Shown here in pieces: positions 1 to 10,260 of a stretch of 64,000 bases of DNA; position 1 is the first letter of the stretch; each line of letters begins with the position of its first letter. The position numbers were made by a program, and so were the translations under genes. The notes below the pieces were generated by a model, which saw nothing but the letters and a program-made list of their open reading frames with translations, was not told where the DNA came from and did no database searches. The stretch comes from Massospora cicadina (lineage: Eukaryota > Entomophthoromycota > Entomophthoromycetes > Entomophthorales > Entomophthoraceae): NCBI GenBank assembly GCA_022478985.1, contig JAKSZP010009290.1, positions 144,078 to 208,077 on the forward strand. Reading direction: 5' to 3'.

Positions 1-638
1 AGGTTGGAGGGTACCTGGGCGAACCAACGGTGCACAAGGTGATAATCTTATTGTGTCCAAAATGGAAAGGTTAACGGAGCACAGGACCTCCTTGAAGAGG
101 TTTGTGCACAGGATTGTTAGAAAAATCATATATAAAAAATGGAAAATGGGGGAATTGTTTAATGGGAAGTCGACTAACAAGGAGTATTGGTCATGGGAAA
201 CAAAATTAAACTACGGTAAGGAAGTATGGGGTTCGTGGAAGTGGGCCCAAGCACTGATCCACCAATAGGCATATACTACCATCCAGATTGGTAGAATACG
301 CAGAAACAACTTCACTTAAATAATTGATTGAAGTAGGATTTGACCCAAACGTGTGATTTTGTAAATGGAATGGGTTTTGAAACCCCATTCCTCAACTAAC
401 TGAACCAAACCATCTGCATTTATTATGTAAACCGTTTGTTTTAACGCCTGGGCCAACGTAAGAGGCTGGGCGTTTGGCACCTCACTAGTACCAAGCTGAA
501 CATAATTAGCTTGTACCCAACGTTGGTCCAGTGTGTGCCTGATGTCAGAAAGAGCCTGAAGCTTCACCTTCTGGGCCTCCTGGCGCCCAGCCTTATTCTT
601 GGGGTTGGTCCCCACTAAGATTTCATCTACACATAACA
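1..638 (-). repeat. Element A 3' LTR (partial)
   Basis: This segment aligns with 5093-5729 over its full length. Read on the minus strand it starts TGTTATGTG at 638, directly after a polypurine tract, as a 3' LTR should. The far end is lost at the window edge. The pol frame runs on through the polypurine tract and ends at 316, so about 107 codons of pol lie inside this LTR. The other copy starts TGTCATGTG at 5729. Confidence 0.85.
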
Positions 639-1002
639 TTACCCTCTCCTCCCAATGAGGGATCAACCCCTCCAGGGGCTTGCACAAGGGAAAGTTCTTG
701 TGGGCAGGGGCCAACTTCATGGTGGCAACGGTCTGTTTGGGTTGAAATCTGGCATCCTGGGGGAAATGCTTGTGGAAGGCTTCAATCAGATCTTGGGCAT
801 GCACACAGTCACGTGCTGGGACCCAACTGTTCTCTGCAGCGTCAAAGCCCTTCCAGGATACCAGGTGCTCCAGTCTTCTTTTAATGCAGCGGGAGGCAAC
901 TATTTCTTTCAACTTCAACTCTGGCGTCCCATCCATGAGATAGGCCTCAGGAGTCTCTTGTGGGGGGCCCTTGAACAACTTCGGTTTGCTATCATAAAAC
1001 AC
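316..1002 (-). pseudogene. Element A pol C-terminus with chromodomain
   Basis: A 228-residue frame. Residues about 31-86 (positions 745-912) form a chromodomain, with the family signature HLVSWKGFDAAENSWVPARD followed by a helix ending in FHKHFP. In chromoviruses this domain follows integrase and steers insertion to marked chromatin. The frame then continues about 140 residues with no domain I recognise, crossing the polypurine tract and ending at 316 inside the 3' LTR. It lies downstream of the integrase frames (1103-1920) and is separated from them by a frameshift. It has no stop of its own, but its start is only the first ATG after the frame break. Confidence 0.85.
639..654 (-). promoter_or_regulatory. 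Element A polypurine tract
   Basis: On the minus strand this reads GGGAGGAGAGGGTAA and is followed at once by TGTTATGTG, the start of the 3' LTR. A polypurine tract primes plus-strand DNA synthesis. Its position matches the point where similarity to the 5093-5729 copy stops, which independently supports the LTR boundary. Confidence 0.8.
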
Positions 1003-1102
1003 AATAAAGATCTGAAATGAAGGGGGAAGATCTAGCTGGTATGAGGCTAGCCCACCTTTTTAACAACGCGGTAGGGGCCAATCCTCTTTGGTCTTGCTTC
1101 TT

Positions 1103-1990
1103 TCATGGCTGCTTGATAGGGATGCTATGAGTATCAAGCATCACGAGATCCCCTTCCTTGTACGCAGGACCCACTCGGCGCTTCACATCAGCATTCTCCT
1201 TATACACTTGCATTGCCGCCTCCAAGATTGTGGAAACCCACTGATTCACCTTCTTGATTGTCTTAACAAAGTCCACCACCACCTTAACCTTAGACCCACA
1301 GCTGGGTTCCATGTTAAAGGCGGGGTTAGAGCCATGGCTGGCAAAAAAAGGGGAACAACCAATTAAAGAATGCAACGTGTTGTTGTAACTAAATTGGGCC
1401 ATAGGAAGGTGAGAAGCCCAATCAGAACGATCTGTAAAGGTGTAACACCGCAGGATCTGCTCCAAGCACTGGTTCACTCGTTCAGTCTGTCCATCTGATT
1501 GATAGTGATAGGCAGTCGAATGGCAAGGGCGAATCTGAAGAGTCTTACACAACTCTTTTCAAAAGATGGAGGTAAATTGGGGTCCCTGGTCACTGATAAT
1601 CTCTTAGGAACCCCGTGGAGCACAAATACATATGAGACGAAGAGCCTGGCCATCTCAGCCGCGGTTATTGTAGTTCTGCAAGGAATGAAGTGGGCGAACT
1701 TTGTAAAATGGTCCACAACCACCATGATGACATCGTAACCATCAGAGACAGGTAACTTCACAATGAAATCCACCGATAGGGAAGTACAGGGCCCTTCATC
1801 CTTTTGGACTGGTACCAACAACCCCGCTAAAGGTTGCCAATTGGGTTTCATCTGATTGCAGATCAGGCACTCTTTACAATACCGCCCCACCTGAGCAGGC
1901 AAGCCCTTCCAAATGTACATGCGTCATATTGACTCTAACGTTTTTGCTTTACCAGGATGACCAATGGTGAGTCCATCATGATGGCCTAAT
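1103..1990 (-). pseudogene. Element A integrase (HHCC zinc finger, DDE core)
   Basis: The zinc finger is read across 1850-1990: a histidine pair (HHDGLTIGHPGK) then CLIC. The frame at 1474-1920 gives the first catalytic Asp in SVDFIVKLP. The second, normally in a SDRDP-type motif, is altered (LSVTRDPNLPPSF). A second frame (1103-1552) carries the Glu motif DGQTERVNQCLEQ, the SYNNTLHS block and a C-terminal GDLVMLDT segment. The two frames overlap around 1474-1552 and are offset, so a frameshift splits the enzyme. Integrase inserts the cDNA into chromosomes; this copy is broken. Confidence 0.85.
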
Positions 1991-2050
1991 ATGATTTCCA
2001 AGCGCAGTGGTCCAGCAGGAACCCATAGACGCCCCTAAAACCACACCATC

Positions 2051-2779
2051 TCATCCTTCACGTGATAGCCCCTGGAAATCCTCTTGATTCAAAGCGTTAT
2101 TAGCAAGTATCATAGTATATTTGGCTGCCAATGGCTGACAAAGGACTACCTTTCTGAACATACTAGATTCCTCCGCATTTTCCAGTGGGGAAAGCGCTGG
2201 CCCACTGGCCGGTGGAGAGGGAAGTTGGGACACATTTTTATTTGGCGAGATCATCAACTGTGTGTTATGCACTTTTACCTCCTTGTGATTGGGCGCTAAA
2301 GCTGGGTTGCAGCTCAAAGCATTCGCCAGACCATTACCCTTGCCCTTGGTGAACTCATACGTGAATGCAAATTGGGCAAGGGTCTCATGCCAACGGGTCT
2401 GCCATGGGGTTAGGACATGAGGAGCGCGGTAGTACAGCAAGGCATGGTGGTCTGTATGTACCCAGAAAGGCTGGGATGAGCCATGAAAGTGGTGACGCCA
2501 TTAAGTCAGCGCCTCCACCACTGCCAGTAACTTCTTATCATAAACGGTTTGATATAAACTCTGGCAAATACACTTTTCTAAAAAATATCCCACCGGATGC
2601 TCTATCCCATCTTCGCCTACTTGTAATAAGGCAGCTGCTATGGAGAAGTTTGAGGCATCAGTAGACACAATGAACTCCTTTGAAGGGTCAACATTGCGAA
2701 GAACAGACGTGGAAAACAGGGGAACTTCACTGCTTGGAAAGCATCCTCCAAAATGGGGACCACTGAAGCACCTTTGCAC
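2051..2779 (-). pseudogene. Element A RNase H
   Basis: Two frames. The one at 2501-2779 carries the RNase H signature VSTDASNFSIAAALLQ and VYDKKLLAVVEAL. The one at 2051-2440 carries the domain end, FAFTYEFTKGKGNGLANAL, where the usual terminal motif ADALSR has become ANALSC. A frameshift near 2440-2501 splits the domain, and the first frame overlaps the end of the RT frame by about 50 bases in another phase. The enzyme degrades template RNA during reverse transcription; this copy looks inactive. Confidence 0.85.
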
Positions 2780-3947
2780 CGCTAGCCTTGTATAAGGGAG
2801 CTGCCACCTCAGAAAGATTGGGAGTGAACTTCTTGAGGAACGTGCACGTCCACAAAAAGCTCCTCAATTCCTTGACCAAGGTGGGGGTGGGCCACTCACG
2901 AATAGCCTTCTCCTTGTCTGGAGTTATCATGTGTCCTTGGTCAAACACGACGTTACCCAGAAAAGTGATTTGGGACTTGAAAAATTCACACTTGGTAATC
3001 TTCAGCGTAAGGTTGGCTGCCCTTAACTTTACCACCACTTGCCAAAGATGTACTGCATTGGACTCTTGATCAGGGGAAAACACCAGGATATCATCCATAT
3101 AGGCAACCACACATACCCCCAACAAGTCCCCCAACGCAGCATCAATGTGGCGTTTAAAGATGGCAGGGACATTCTTAAGCCCAAAGGGCATTAACCAAAA
3201 CTGGAAGATCCCTTTTCTGGTACAGAATGTGGTTAACCAATCCTGGCCCTTCTTGATCTGGATATGATTGAACGCATTGAGGCAATCCACCTTGGAGAAG
3301 ACTTTAGCCTTCTCCATATAGCGCGCAATCTGAGAGTCCAAAGGGAAGGGATGTTGATCTGGTACAATCACGTTGTTAAGGTTCCCATAGTCCACACATG
3401 GGCGCAGAGTACCATCAGACTTCTCAACAAAGAGAAGTGGAGAGTACACAGGGGAGGTACACTGAAAAATTGCGCCTTTGGCTAACTGCTCTTTCACCCA
3501 CACATCTAACGACTCTTCCTCATGGACAGTCAATGGGTAAATGGGGGAAGATATACGCACCAGATCCACAGTGAGCTTGAGGTCACAGTCAAACTCAGAG
3601 TGCTTGGGGAGTGCATTAGCAGATGCTGCATCAAAAGAGGATTTCAAACCCTCCAAACAAGAAGGTAGAGGAACCACCACAGTGGGCTTCAGCATAGAGG
3701 CAAGGCTAAGGGTGTGAAGGTGGGGCCAGTGGGGCAATTTACCCTGAGCGTCAGCCTCAGACAAAGAAACAACTAGTATGCGGCCATTTTTTACTGTTAA
3801 GAATAGGGTATTCTCTTTCAAGTTGGTTGTAACGTCAAACTTCCGCCACCACTCCACAATCAAAAATGATAGGGTACAAGAGGTTTTTAATGGCTTTGAA
3901 GTGATCCAAAAAGTAGTACTTGCCAACCTGATAGTCCACTGTCCCAA
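2727..3947 (-). CDS. Element A reverse transcriptase (406-residue frame)
   Basis: This is the longest reading frame in the window. The RT fingers begin near residue 130. LRPCVDYGNLNN is at 181-192, the first catalytic Asp is D221 (FSKVDCLNAF), MPFGL is at 253-257, and the catalytic box YMDD is at 283-286. The thumb and connection follow (FLGNVVF near 330, then FLKKFTPNLSEVAAPLY). The first 120 residues correspond to the protease-RT spacer. The frame has no stop, but it is disconnected from protease upstream (4056-4130) and from RNase H downstream. The polymerase core looks intact; the element as a whole does not. Confidence 0.88.
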   Translation of the reverse strand: MGQWTIRLASTTFWITSKPLKTSCTLSFLIVEWWRKFDVTTNLKENTLFLTVKNGRILVVSLSEADAQGKLPHWPHLHTLSLASMLKPTVVVPLPSCLEGLKSSFDAASANALPKHSEFDCDLKLTVDLVRISSPIYPLTVHEEESLDVWVKEQLAKGAIFQCTSPVYSPLLFVEKSDGTLRPCVDYGNLNNVIVPDQHPFPLDSQIARYMEKAKVFSKVDCLNAFNHIQIKKGQDWLTTFCTRKGIFQFWLMPFGLKNVPAIFKRHIDAALGDLLGVCVVAYMDDILVFSPDQESNAVHLWQVVVKLRAANLTLKITKCEFFKSQITFLGNVVFDQGHMITPDKEKAIREWPTPTLVKELRSFLWTCTFLKKFTPNLSEVAAPLYKASGAKVLQWSPFWRMLSKQ

Positions 3948-3999
3948 TGATCTTCAGAGTGGGAATACCTTGAGACGCCCCTCCCCTAACCATACCACC

Positions 4000-4135
4000 T
4001 GGCTTTAACTAAGACCAAGATAGTCAGATAGGCACTGGTCCATAAAGTTTTCATTGGCACCAGTATCCACCAGAATAGTGGTGCTGAGTTTCCCAGAAGG
4101 GGAGGAAAGAATAGCATCAGTAGAAAATACCCAGA
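4000..4135 (-). pseudogene. Element A aspartic protease
   Basis: Reading positions 4135 to 4020 on the minus strand gives a hydrophobic run, then LVDTGANENFMDQ. The DTGA motif (4056-4067) is the active site of retrotransposon proteases, which cut the Gag-Pol polyprotein. It lies in a different frame from the gag-like stretch at 4100-4414, so a frameshift separates them. The RT frame follows 110 bases downstream, as expected. Confidence 0.8.
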
Positions 4136-4600
4136 ATGATTTTTATTTAAAGCTAAAAATGCCAAAAAAACACCACCCAACTCTTCATTTGGCAGTAACA
4201 TGTCTCCCTGGTATGATTTTGAATCGAAGAATGTAGAGGGATACTTGGCCACTCTTACTATTGAGGCCACATATCCCACCATATCTTCAGCAGGGTCATA
4301 AACATTTTCATATTGTAAGCGCAGTTCTTTTTCAACTTCCTGAGTGCTGCAAATCATGGAAGAGGTCAAAAAGGAATTTTCCGGGGTAATTCCATACACA
4401 TGAATAGTTTCCATCTCTAAGCCATGAGAGATCTAATATGGTTCAGAGGTATATATCAGGTTTCTGTTATAAAACGCATTTTTAGATGCGAATGACCCTA
4501 TTCACTTAACAGTAACTGAATGCCTGAAGTTATCCAAGGCCAACACCCCCAGGGCCATCTGCACTGGTTCCGCTGGCATCATCTGAACGCGCTGTCAAAA
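4100..4600 (-). pseudogene. Element A gag-like region, short
   Basis: Minus-strand frames here give about 170 residues between a possible start near 4580 and the protease, including METIHVYGITPENSF and an acidic stretch around YDPAEDMVGYVASIVR. This is much shorter than a normal Ty3/gypsy Gag and I see no CCHC zinc knuckle, so part of gag is probably deleted. The assignment rests on position upstream of protease rather than on a recognised domain. Confidence 0.45.
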
Positions 4601-5092
4601 TTTTACCATTTAATAAATTTGAAATTGGTAATTTTAGTGGAAAGTCAGGGAATCACAACTTCTGGACCTTGAAACATCCGTATCCACCAGGTACAAGCAC
4701 AAAGGGTGAATACTTTCCAGTTGGAGGCAATAATAACGCCGAGTTGCTCTAACATTTGGGAAAAAGAAAAAACAGCGGTGTGGCTGACCACAGCTGAGGC
4801 CCTCAGCTGGCGCCCACCGTTTACACTTCAGAAAAGTTCCACACAGAAAAAGTTTTTGCACATAATTTTAGGCGGTTGGTCGACTAATGTAAGGAGAAAG
4901 TCTATAACTCTCCTGTTTCCAGTGTGGTGATGCACGGTGCACAAAGCCAACGCATGGAAACTAGCCGTTAATATTAAAGCTACTAGTACCCAGCAGGGGG
5001 TGCTGGAGCAATAATAGTTCAAGCAAAGAAATGCAATAAGTGATCAGCCAAAAATGTCATGGTGCACACAGAGAGAAGGGGTAAATGACACA

Positions 5093-5729
5093 GGTTGGAG
5101 GGCACCTGGGTGAACCAACGGTGCATAAGGTGATAATCTTAATGTGTCCAAAATGGCAAGGTTAATGGAGTGCAAGCCCTCCTTGAAGAGGTTTGCGCAC
5201 AGGATGATTAGAAAATTCATAAATAAAAACGAAAAATGAGGAAATTGTAAAATGGGAAGTCGACCAATAAGGAGTATTGGTCATGGGAAACAAAGTTAGA
5301 CTATGCCAGGGAAATACAGGGTTTGCGGAAGTGGGCTTAAGCACTAACCCACCAATAGGCATACACTACCATCCAGATTGGTAGAATACGCCGAAACTGA
5401 CTTCACTTGTGTAATCAATTGAAGTTGGATTTTACCCAAACGTGTTATTTCATAAATGGAATGGGTTTTGAAACCCCTTTCCTTGACTAACTTAACCAAA
5501 CTGTCTGTGTTTTATATGTAAACCATTCGTTTTAATGCCTGTGCTGATGTAAGGGGCTGGGCATTTGGCACCTCATAAGTACCAACCTGGGCATTTTTAG
5601 CTTGTACTCAGCGTTGGTCCATTGTGTGCCTGAGGTCAGGGAGGACCTGAAGCTTCACCTTCTGGGCCTCCTGGCGCCCAGCCTTATCCTTGTGATTGGT
5701 CCTCACTATGATGTTATCTACACATGACA
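5093..5729 (-). repeat. Element A 5' LTR (part shown to be repeated)
   Basis: Aligns base by base with 1-638. The LTR probably extends further left, somewhere between 4600 and 5093, but the matching part of the other copy lies outside the window. I found no convincing primer-binding site in 4600-5093, which otherwise holds no gene. Differences from the other LTR are frequent at CG dinucleotides (for example CG at 20-21 is TG at the matching place). Confidence 0.8.
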
Positions 5730-7074
5730 CCCTAGCCAAATTGTGAATAGCTTATATTCAGGCAATCTTGGATGCCCTCAAAGATGTTCATACTGGATGA
5801 TGTCTTAATATCTGTTATGGCTGGGTTGCATAGTAGTCCCTATTTAGCTATGTACATCTTTTCAGTCAATAGAAGCTTCATTTCTGTCCCAGACATCAAG
5901 GAAGCTCTGCTTAGTATTGTTGATATATGTAATAAAGAAACCACCTGAAAGACTACCACAAACCCAGAGTGTGCAGTGGAGAAAAGAATACCCAAAAAGA
6001 TGAAGAAGAATATGTGTAATTATTGCAAGCTGAAAACTCACCAAAATTAGTGCTTAAAGAAGAACTCTACCCTTGCCAAGCAAGAAAAGGGTTGTTAGCT
6101 TAGGGTCAGGTAATTCTCGAGTTGACCAAGCTAAAGTACTTAAGAATTATTCCCAATCACTCACCTCATGTGCGTTGATAACTAAGATAGTGATGACTCT
6201 GAAAGTGGTTATGAAGATACAGTTATTATAAATTAGGTACATCTGCTGAGCTTGTGATCTCAGGTTGCTTAAACGCTGAAAATATTGACTAAGTCAAGTT
6301 CCAGAGGCTACCTACCTCAATCAAGTTATAGGGTGTCCATGAGTAATTATTACAACCAGTGATGCTGACCAGTACTTTCCAATTTGATCTGGCACATCTC
6401 AAGCATACACATCCTAGGGGATAATTAAGAAGAATTATTCTGAGACATTAAGAAAGCTTAATGTGACGTTCCATCTTAACCCTTTGCACTAGTATGTCAC
6501 TCTGGAGGTGACATGACACCCAACAACTTTGAAAATAAGTCAAGTGCAAAGGGTTAAATAGGTCTTATCTCTTTTGTCAAAGAGTCTGGAGGAACAGTAA
6601 CAAATTAGAAGTATTGATTCATAAAGGTCCAAGTAAAGGTTTATATAATGGATCTCTGATCAACGTCATATGATCTCAACTAATCAAAAAGATTGAACTC
6701 ACCCAAGACCTGATGTACACCCATATTATAGCACTCTAGATCTAAATAACAATAAAGAAATAGGTGCTTACTCTTCCATGCCAATTTAATTTTGCAATAT
6801 AGTATTCTCAGCTCGTGCAACCACCTTAGATAATAGCCAGTATGTTATATTTAGTGGTCAGAAATTTATGGTTTAATATGAATGATTTTATAACTTTAAA
6901 TAAGTATTATATATCTCTCCTCAATTATAAAGTTCCTAATGTGCTTAATAATAAAGTTATTAGCAAGAATTAATACTCTTGTATTGTTTAGTACCCTTTT
7001 TCTACTTTAACTTTACAATAATCTAGTGCTTAATGTAATATAGGAAAGCTCCTAATTAAGTAGACATAGCAGAG
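5730..7074 (+). pseudogene. Element J, gag end and protease
   Basis: Plus-strand remnant between A and B. A zinc-knuckle motif lies at 6015-6053: C-N-Y-C, four residues, His, three residues including a stop, Cys. An acidic stretch (DSDDSESGYEDT) follows near 6185-6220, and its counterpart occurs in element B. Near 6640-6670 is a protease-like GSLINVI motif, the active-site region with the Asp lost. At 6835-6900 is a segment close to the protease end of element F. The sequence stops at 7074 at the edge of B and resumes at 14545. Many stops; dead. Confidence 0.7.
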
Positions 7075-7843
7075 TGTGTAGGGCTTCTATATATAATCTC
7101 GATGGTGCTTTGCTCAGGAAGCCTGACAGTCGATACTGGAAGTTGACTAAGTCATATGACAATTTTACACTCACTTAAAATTTGACAAGTCACTACTTAT
7201 GTTCCATCAACTAGAGTATCCGTTATATAGTAAGTATGGTTAAATGTACTTATTGAAGTCAAGTATCAAAATGAGATATAGAAAAAACACGTAACTTTAT
7301 TAAAATATAAAATAGGAGTCTTCATATGTCGCATTCAACAATATAAACCCCAAAAGAAAAAAGGATTAATGAAGTAATATGGGGAGAAATCCATAATGGT
7401 TGCTTTTTTGGTAAGACGAGTTTATTCTGGATGGTATAATGCATTTGTGTTATATTTTATGATAGGGCAAATTTAATAAGTTAACTATCTTAGTTAGATT
7501 AGACTGGGAATGCTCAGTTTGAACATTTGGCAGCTTTTTAATTATTAACATTTTTCAGGTTCATCTTAATTTGTTGCCTTGAGCGCCACCTTGAGTACAT
7601 GTCGCCTGACCCTCTTATGATTTATCATTTTGATTAGTCATGATTCCATTTCAGGGTATCTTAGAACCAATTTGATCCATCAGAATTTCCCTAGAGATGA
7701 TTTAAGCTGTGCTGAATTTTAATTTCTCCAGGTAGTTTATGAGGTAATTCCTTTAACCCTTTCTTAGGTCTTGGCAATGTTTTGGCTGAGGGGGCCAAAT
7801 GCTCAATATTCTACCCATCGGGTTTAACATCCTGATATCCAAA
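7075..7843 (-). repeat. Element B 3' LTR, including pol C-terminus
   Basis: Aligns with 13777-14539. On the minus strand the first 300 bases (7843 to 7548) read as a continuation of pol after the integrase GPY/F motif. A short stretch shared by both copies (LPGEI, then GNSDEPN-like, then IIRGSGDMYS-like) suggests that coding sequence lies in the LTR. The boundary at 7843 rests on loss of similarity and on the target duplication, not on a clear polypurine tract. Confidence 0.7.
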
Positions 7844-7930
7844 ATCATATCTTCTTGAATATTATCAGGGAGTACTGACGTAAGAATTTAATATGTACGC
7901 AGTTAATAGTTACTTCATTTTCTAAGTTTT

Positions 7931-8800
7931 GATGAAGTATTTGTCCCCAAGCTTGTAAGTAATAGCGTATGGCCCATCCCAGATGGCTTCACTTTTTCCT
8001 CGTTTGGCGATAGTTGTGATAAGAGGACTAAGTCCAAAATCTCAAGGCGAGTAAAGGTTGGTTAGTTGCATTTGCTGATTGACCTTCTCCAGTGACCGTC
8101 TTAGCTTGATTTGTCATTGCTTCTGAATGAAGTTGTAAGATCTTCTAAGCCAATATCCTTAGCACTTCCTAAAGCCCATCATTATTATCACTTGCAACTT
8201 CAGGAGATAATAAAGCCAGAATTAAAGGTTTTTTTCTTTATAAGGCTTTGAAAGGAGTTTTTTTGATTCAATAAAACATATCTGGTAAGCCATCAATGCA
8301 CTTTGGAAATATTGGTCCCAGTGGAATGTATTGGCAGTGGCCATATTAGTTAATGTTAAACAGCGTCCCATTCGCTCTTTCTACATTCCCATTAGTTGAT
8401 GGGCTAAAAGCTTTAAGATAGTTGTTGAGTACCCATGCTCATGGCTAAGATCCTCACAACTCTTGATGTAAAGTTTTTCCAATTATCTTATAGCTTTATC
8501 TATGGGCAGCAATGCCTAGTAAATATGTTTTGATATAAATAGTTAGATTTAGCTTTAGCGGTCTGGACTAGAATGGTGATTACTTCACCCACTTCATGAA
8601 TTGATTAATCCCTATGATGCTGAAGATTCCCTTCTGTGGATTCAGCTAATGGACCTATTACGTCTAAACTGATGGTGTGAAATGGCTGCTGAGGGACCAT
8701 GGGTGATACTTGTACTTGGCCTCATGCAGAATCTGCTTTTTACAAGTGATTCAAGCATTAAAGACTTCCACTGCAGAGTCATGTATTCCTTCCCAATATT
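7931..8800 (-). pseudogene. Element B integrase
   Basis: Positions 7931-7990 encode EAIWDGPYAITYKLGDKYF, the GPY/F motif found at the C-terminus of many Ty3/gypsy integrases. Positions near 8380-8412 encode SPSTNGNVERANG, the region of the catalytic Glu. Stops and frameshifts interrupt the rest. I did not locate the first two catalytic Asp residues with confidence. Confidence 0.7.
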
Positions 8801-9149
8801 AGTAATACTTGACCCATATTAGTTTTCCTGGATCCTCCTTGCTTTAAGGTTCTGTGGGTTTCCATTATAACTGGTACCCATTCCGAAATTCCCAACCAAT
8901 TTATTCAGTCATTTATGACTTTCTTGTGAATTAATCTGTCAAGGAACCTCTGTATTATGATCAAATGTTTGTTCATCTTCTGAACTGCTTTATCCTCGTT
9001 CTCCCAAGAGTCTGTCCTCATGAATCAGTAGTGTTATCATTTAGCTTTGTTATTGTCAAGTAAAAGTATGGTCAGTCAAGTCAGTCCATCTACATTCATG
9101 TGCGTCATTCCTGCTTGGTGGCGATATTTATGTCATAGGGCTGAAGTAT

Positions 9150-9450
9150 GAGATCCTAGTGGGCTAGTCTTCTTGTCAGAGCTTCATGTTTTGCAGCCAC
9201 CTTAAAGAGCCGATGTCTGTCACAACTGTAAAGTTTACCATATAATAAATGCCAGAAATGTTTCACCGCCAGGGTAACAGTTAGGCACTCTTACTCTGTG
9301 ATTATATAATTTTTCTCAGTTTTGGAAAGCGTTTTGCTATGATAGGACACTAAGTCAATGTTGGCCTCATCCAGTTGATATTGGATGACGCCTACTGCAA
9401 AGTCAGAGGTGTCAATACCAGGATAAAGGGCTTTTTATAGTATATGTTAT
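9150..9450 (-). pseudogene. Element B RNase H
   Basis: On the minus strand near 9375-9425 the sequence reads IDTSDFAVGVIQYQ, matching the TDASDFAVGAVL motif of Ty3/gypsy RNase H. It is followed by VSYHSKTLSKTEKNY, and about 60 residues on by a HFWHLLYG segment. The catalytic TD pair is preserved locally but stops follow soon after. Confidence 0.72.
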
Positions 9451-9699
9451 AAAATTGTCTTCTTTTTAACAAAATTATCATAGACTTCAATGCAGTTCGT
9501 CGCACTACTCCTCATATTAAAGGGGTTTTTGACAAGCATTGGACAAGAGTTTCAGCAAGTAAAGCAAAATTTGGGTTATTTGATGGTAAAAACAATCATT
9601 CTTAGAAAACCTGTATGTCTCAAAGGCTCTTTAGCTCAACCATCTTAAAGAAAGCTTCAGCTTTACCATGCAAAGAATGAATTATTTCCTGCAATATGG

Positions 9700-10260
9700 C
9701 ATGCCCTAAAAGTTAAGGTCCTGCTGAAACAAGGTACATTTCGCAGGTGCAAGTTAATGCTGCTCTCTATCAGTCATTGGAAAAATGACTTGAGGTGTTC
9801 TAGATGATTGGTAAAGGTCTTAAAAAACAACATTATGTCATCTAGGTATATAATCACACAGCTGATTCAAGATCTTGTATAATATTGTCTATCTCCTGTT
9901 AAAATAGGCCGGTAGCATTTATAGTCCCTGAAATGGCCAGAAAGGTTGGTCTAATCTTTCCGTGCATACCAACGCGCATTTCTCTTGGTCTTCTGACGCA
10001 AGATCCATCTTCTGATAATTGCTGATGTGTGGCCTATTGCGGAAAAGAATACCTGAGCTGGAGAATCAGGCCAGGGCATCATCAATACTTTGAATTAAAT
10101 AGCTGTCCTTCTTAAGAGGCTGTTTAGCTTCCAGAAATCCATAACTAGTATGTGACCACCATTCTTCTTCTTTATGAGTAACAGCGGGGATAACCGTGGA
10201 GTCTTGGAGGACACAAGTAAGCTGGAATCCAATAATTTCTTAGACTCAGTCTTCATGTAA
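9700..10260 (-). pseudogene. Element B reverse transcriptase
   Basis: Near 9826-9860 the minus strand encodes a decayed YLDD box (C-D-Y-I-P-R in the best frame, IYLDDIM in another). Upstream, near 9980-10060, is KMDLASEDQEKCALVCTERL, matching the palm segment around the first catalytic Asp. Several in-frame stops are present. The order RT then RNase H then integrase along the minus strand fits Ty3/gypsy. Confidence 0.7.

Larger units (their letters stand above)
1..5729 (-). mobile_element. Element A: chromodomain Ty3/gypsy LTR retrotransposon, 3' LTR cut by window edge
   Basis: On the minus strand the order is short gag-like region, aspartic protease, reverse transcriptase, RNase H, integrase, chromodomain, which is the Ty3/gypsy chromovirus order. 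The segment at 1-638 is repeated at 5093-5729, so these are the LTRs. In the first 110 aligned bases I count about 11 mismatches, many of them C/T or G/A, so A is the youngest large element here. The right LTR ends at 5729 and the following bases (CCCTA) begin a different, plus-strand element (J). The left target duplication lies outside the window. The protein frames carry a few frameshifts, so the copy is probably dead. Confidence 0.9.

Noticed and set aside
1..1366. Open frames on the plus strand at 53-268, 655-1020 and 1088-1366
   Set aside because: They lie opposite the chromodomain and integrase frames of element A and have no motif of their own; they are antisense shadows.
4540..4600. 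GC-rich stretch left of the A gag start as a possible SINE
   Set aside because: No box A/box B pair and no flanking duplication; it reads as the start of the gag-like frame.
4790..4822. Reverse complement TGGGCGCCAGCTGAGGG as A's primer-binding site
   Set aside because: It resembles a retroviral lysine-tRNA site only in part, and the LTR end next to it cannot be shown because the partner LTR lies outside the window.
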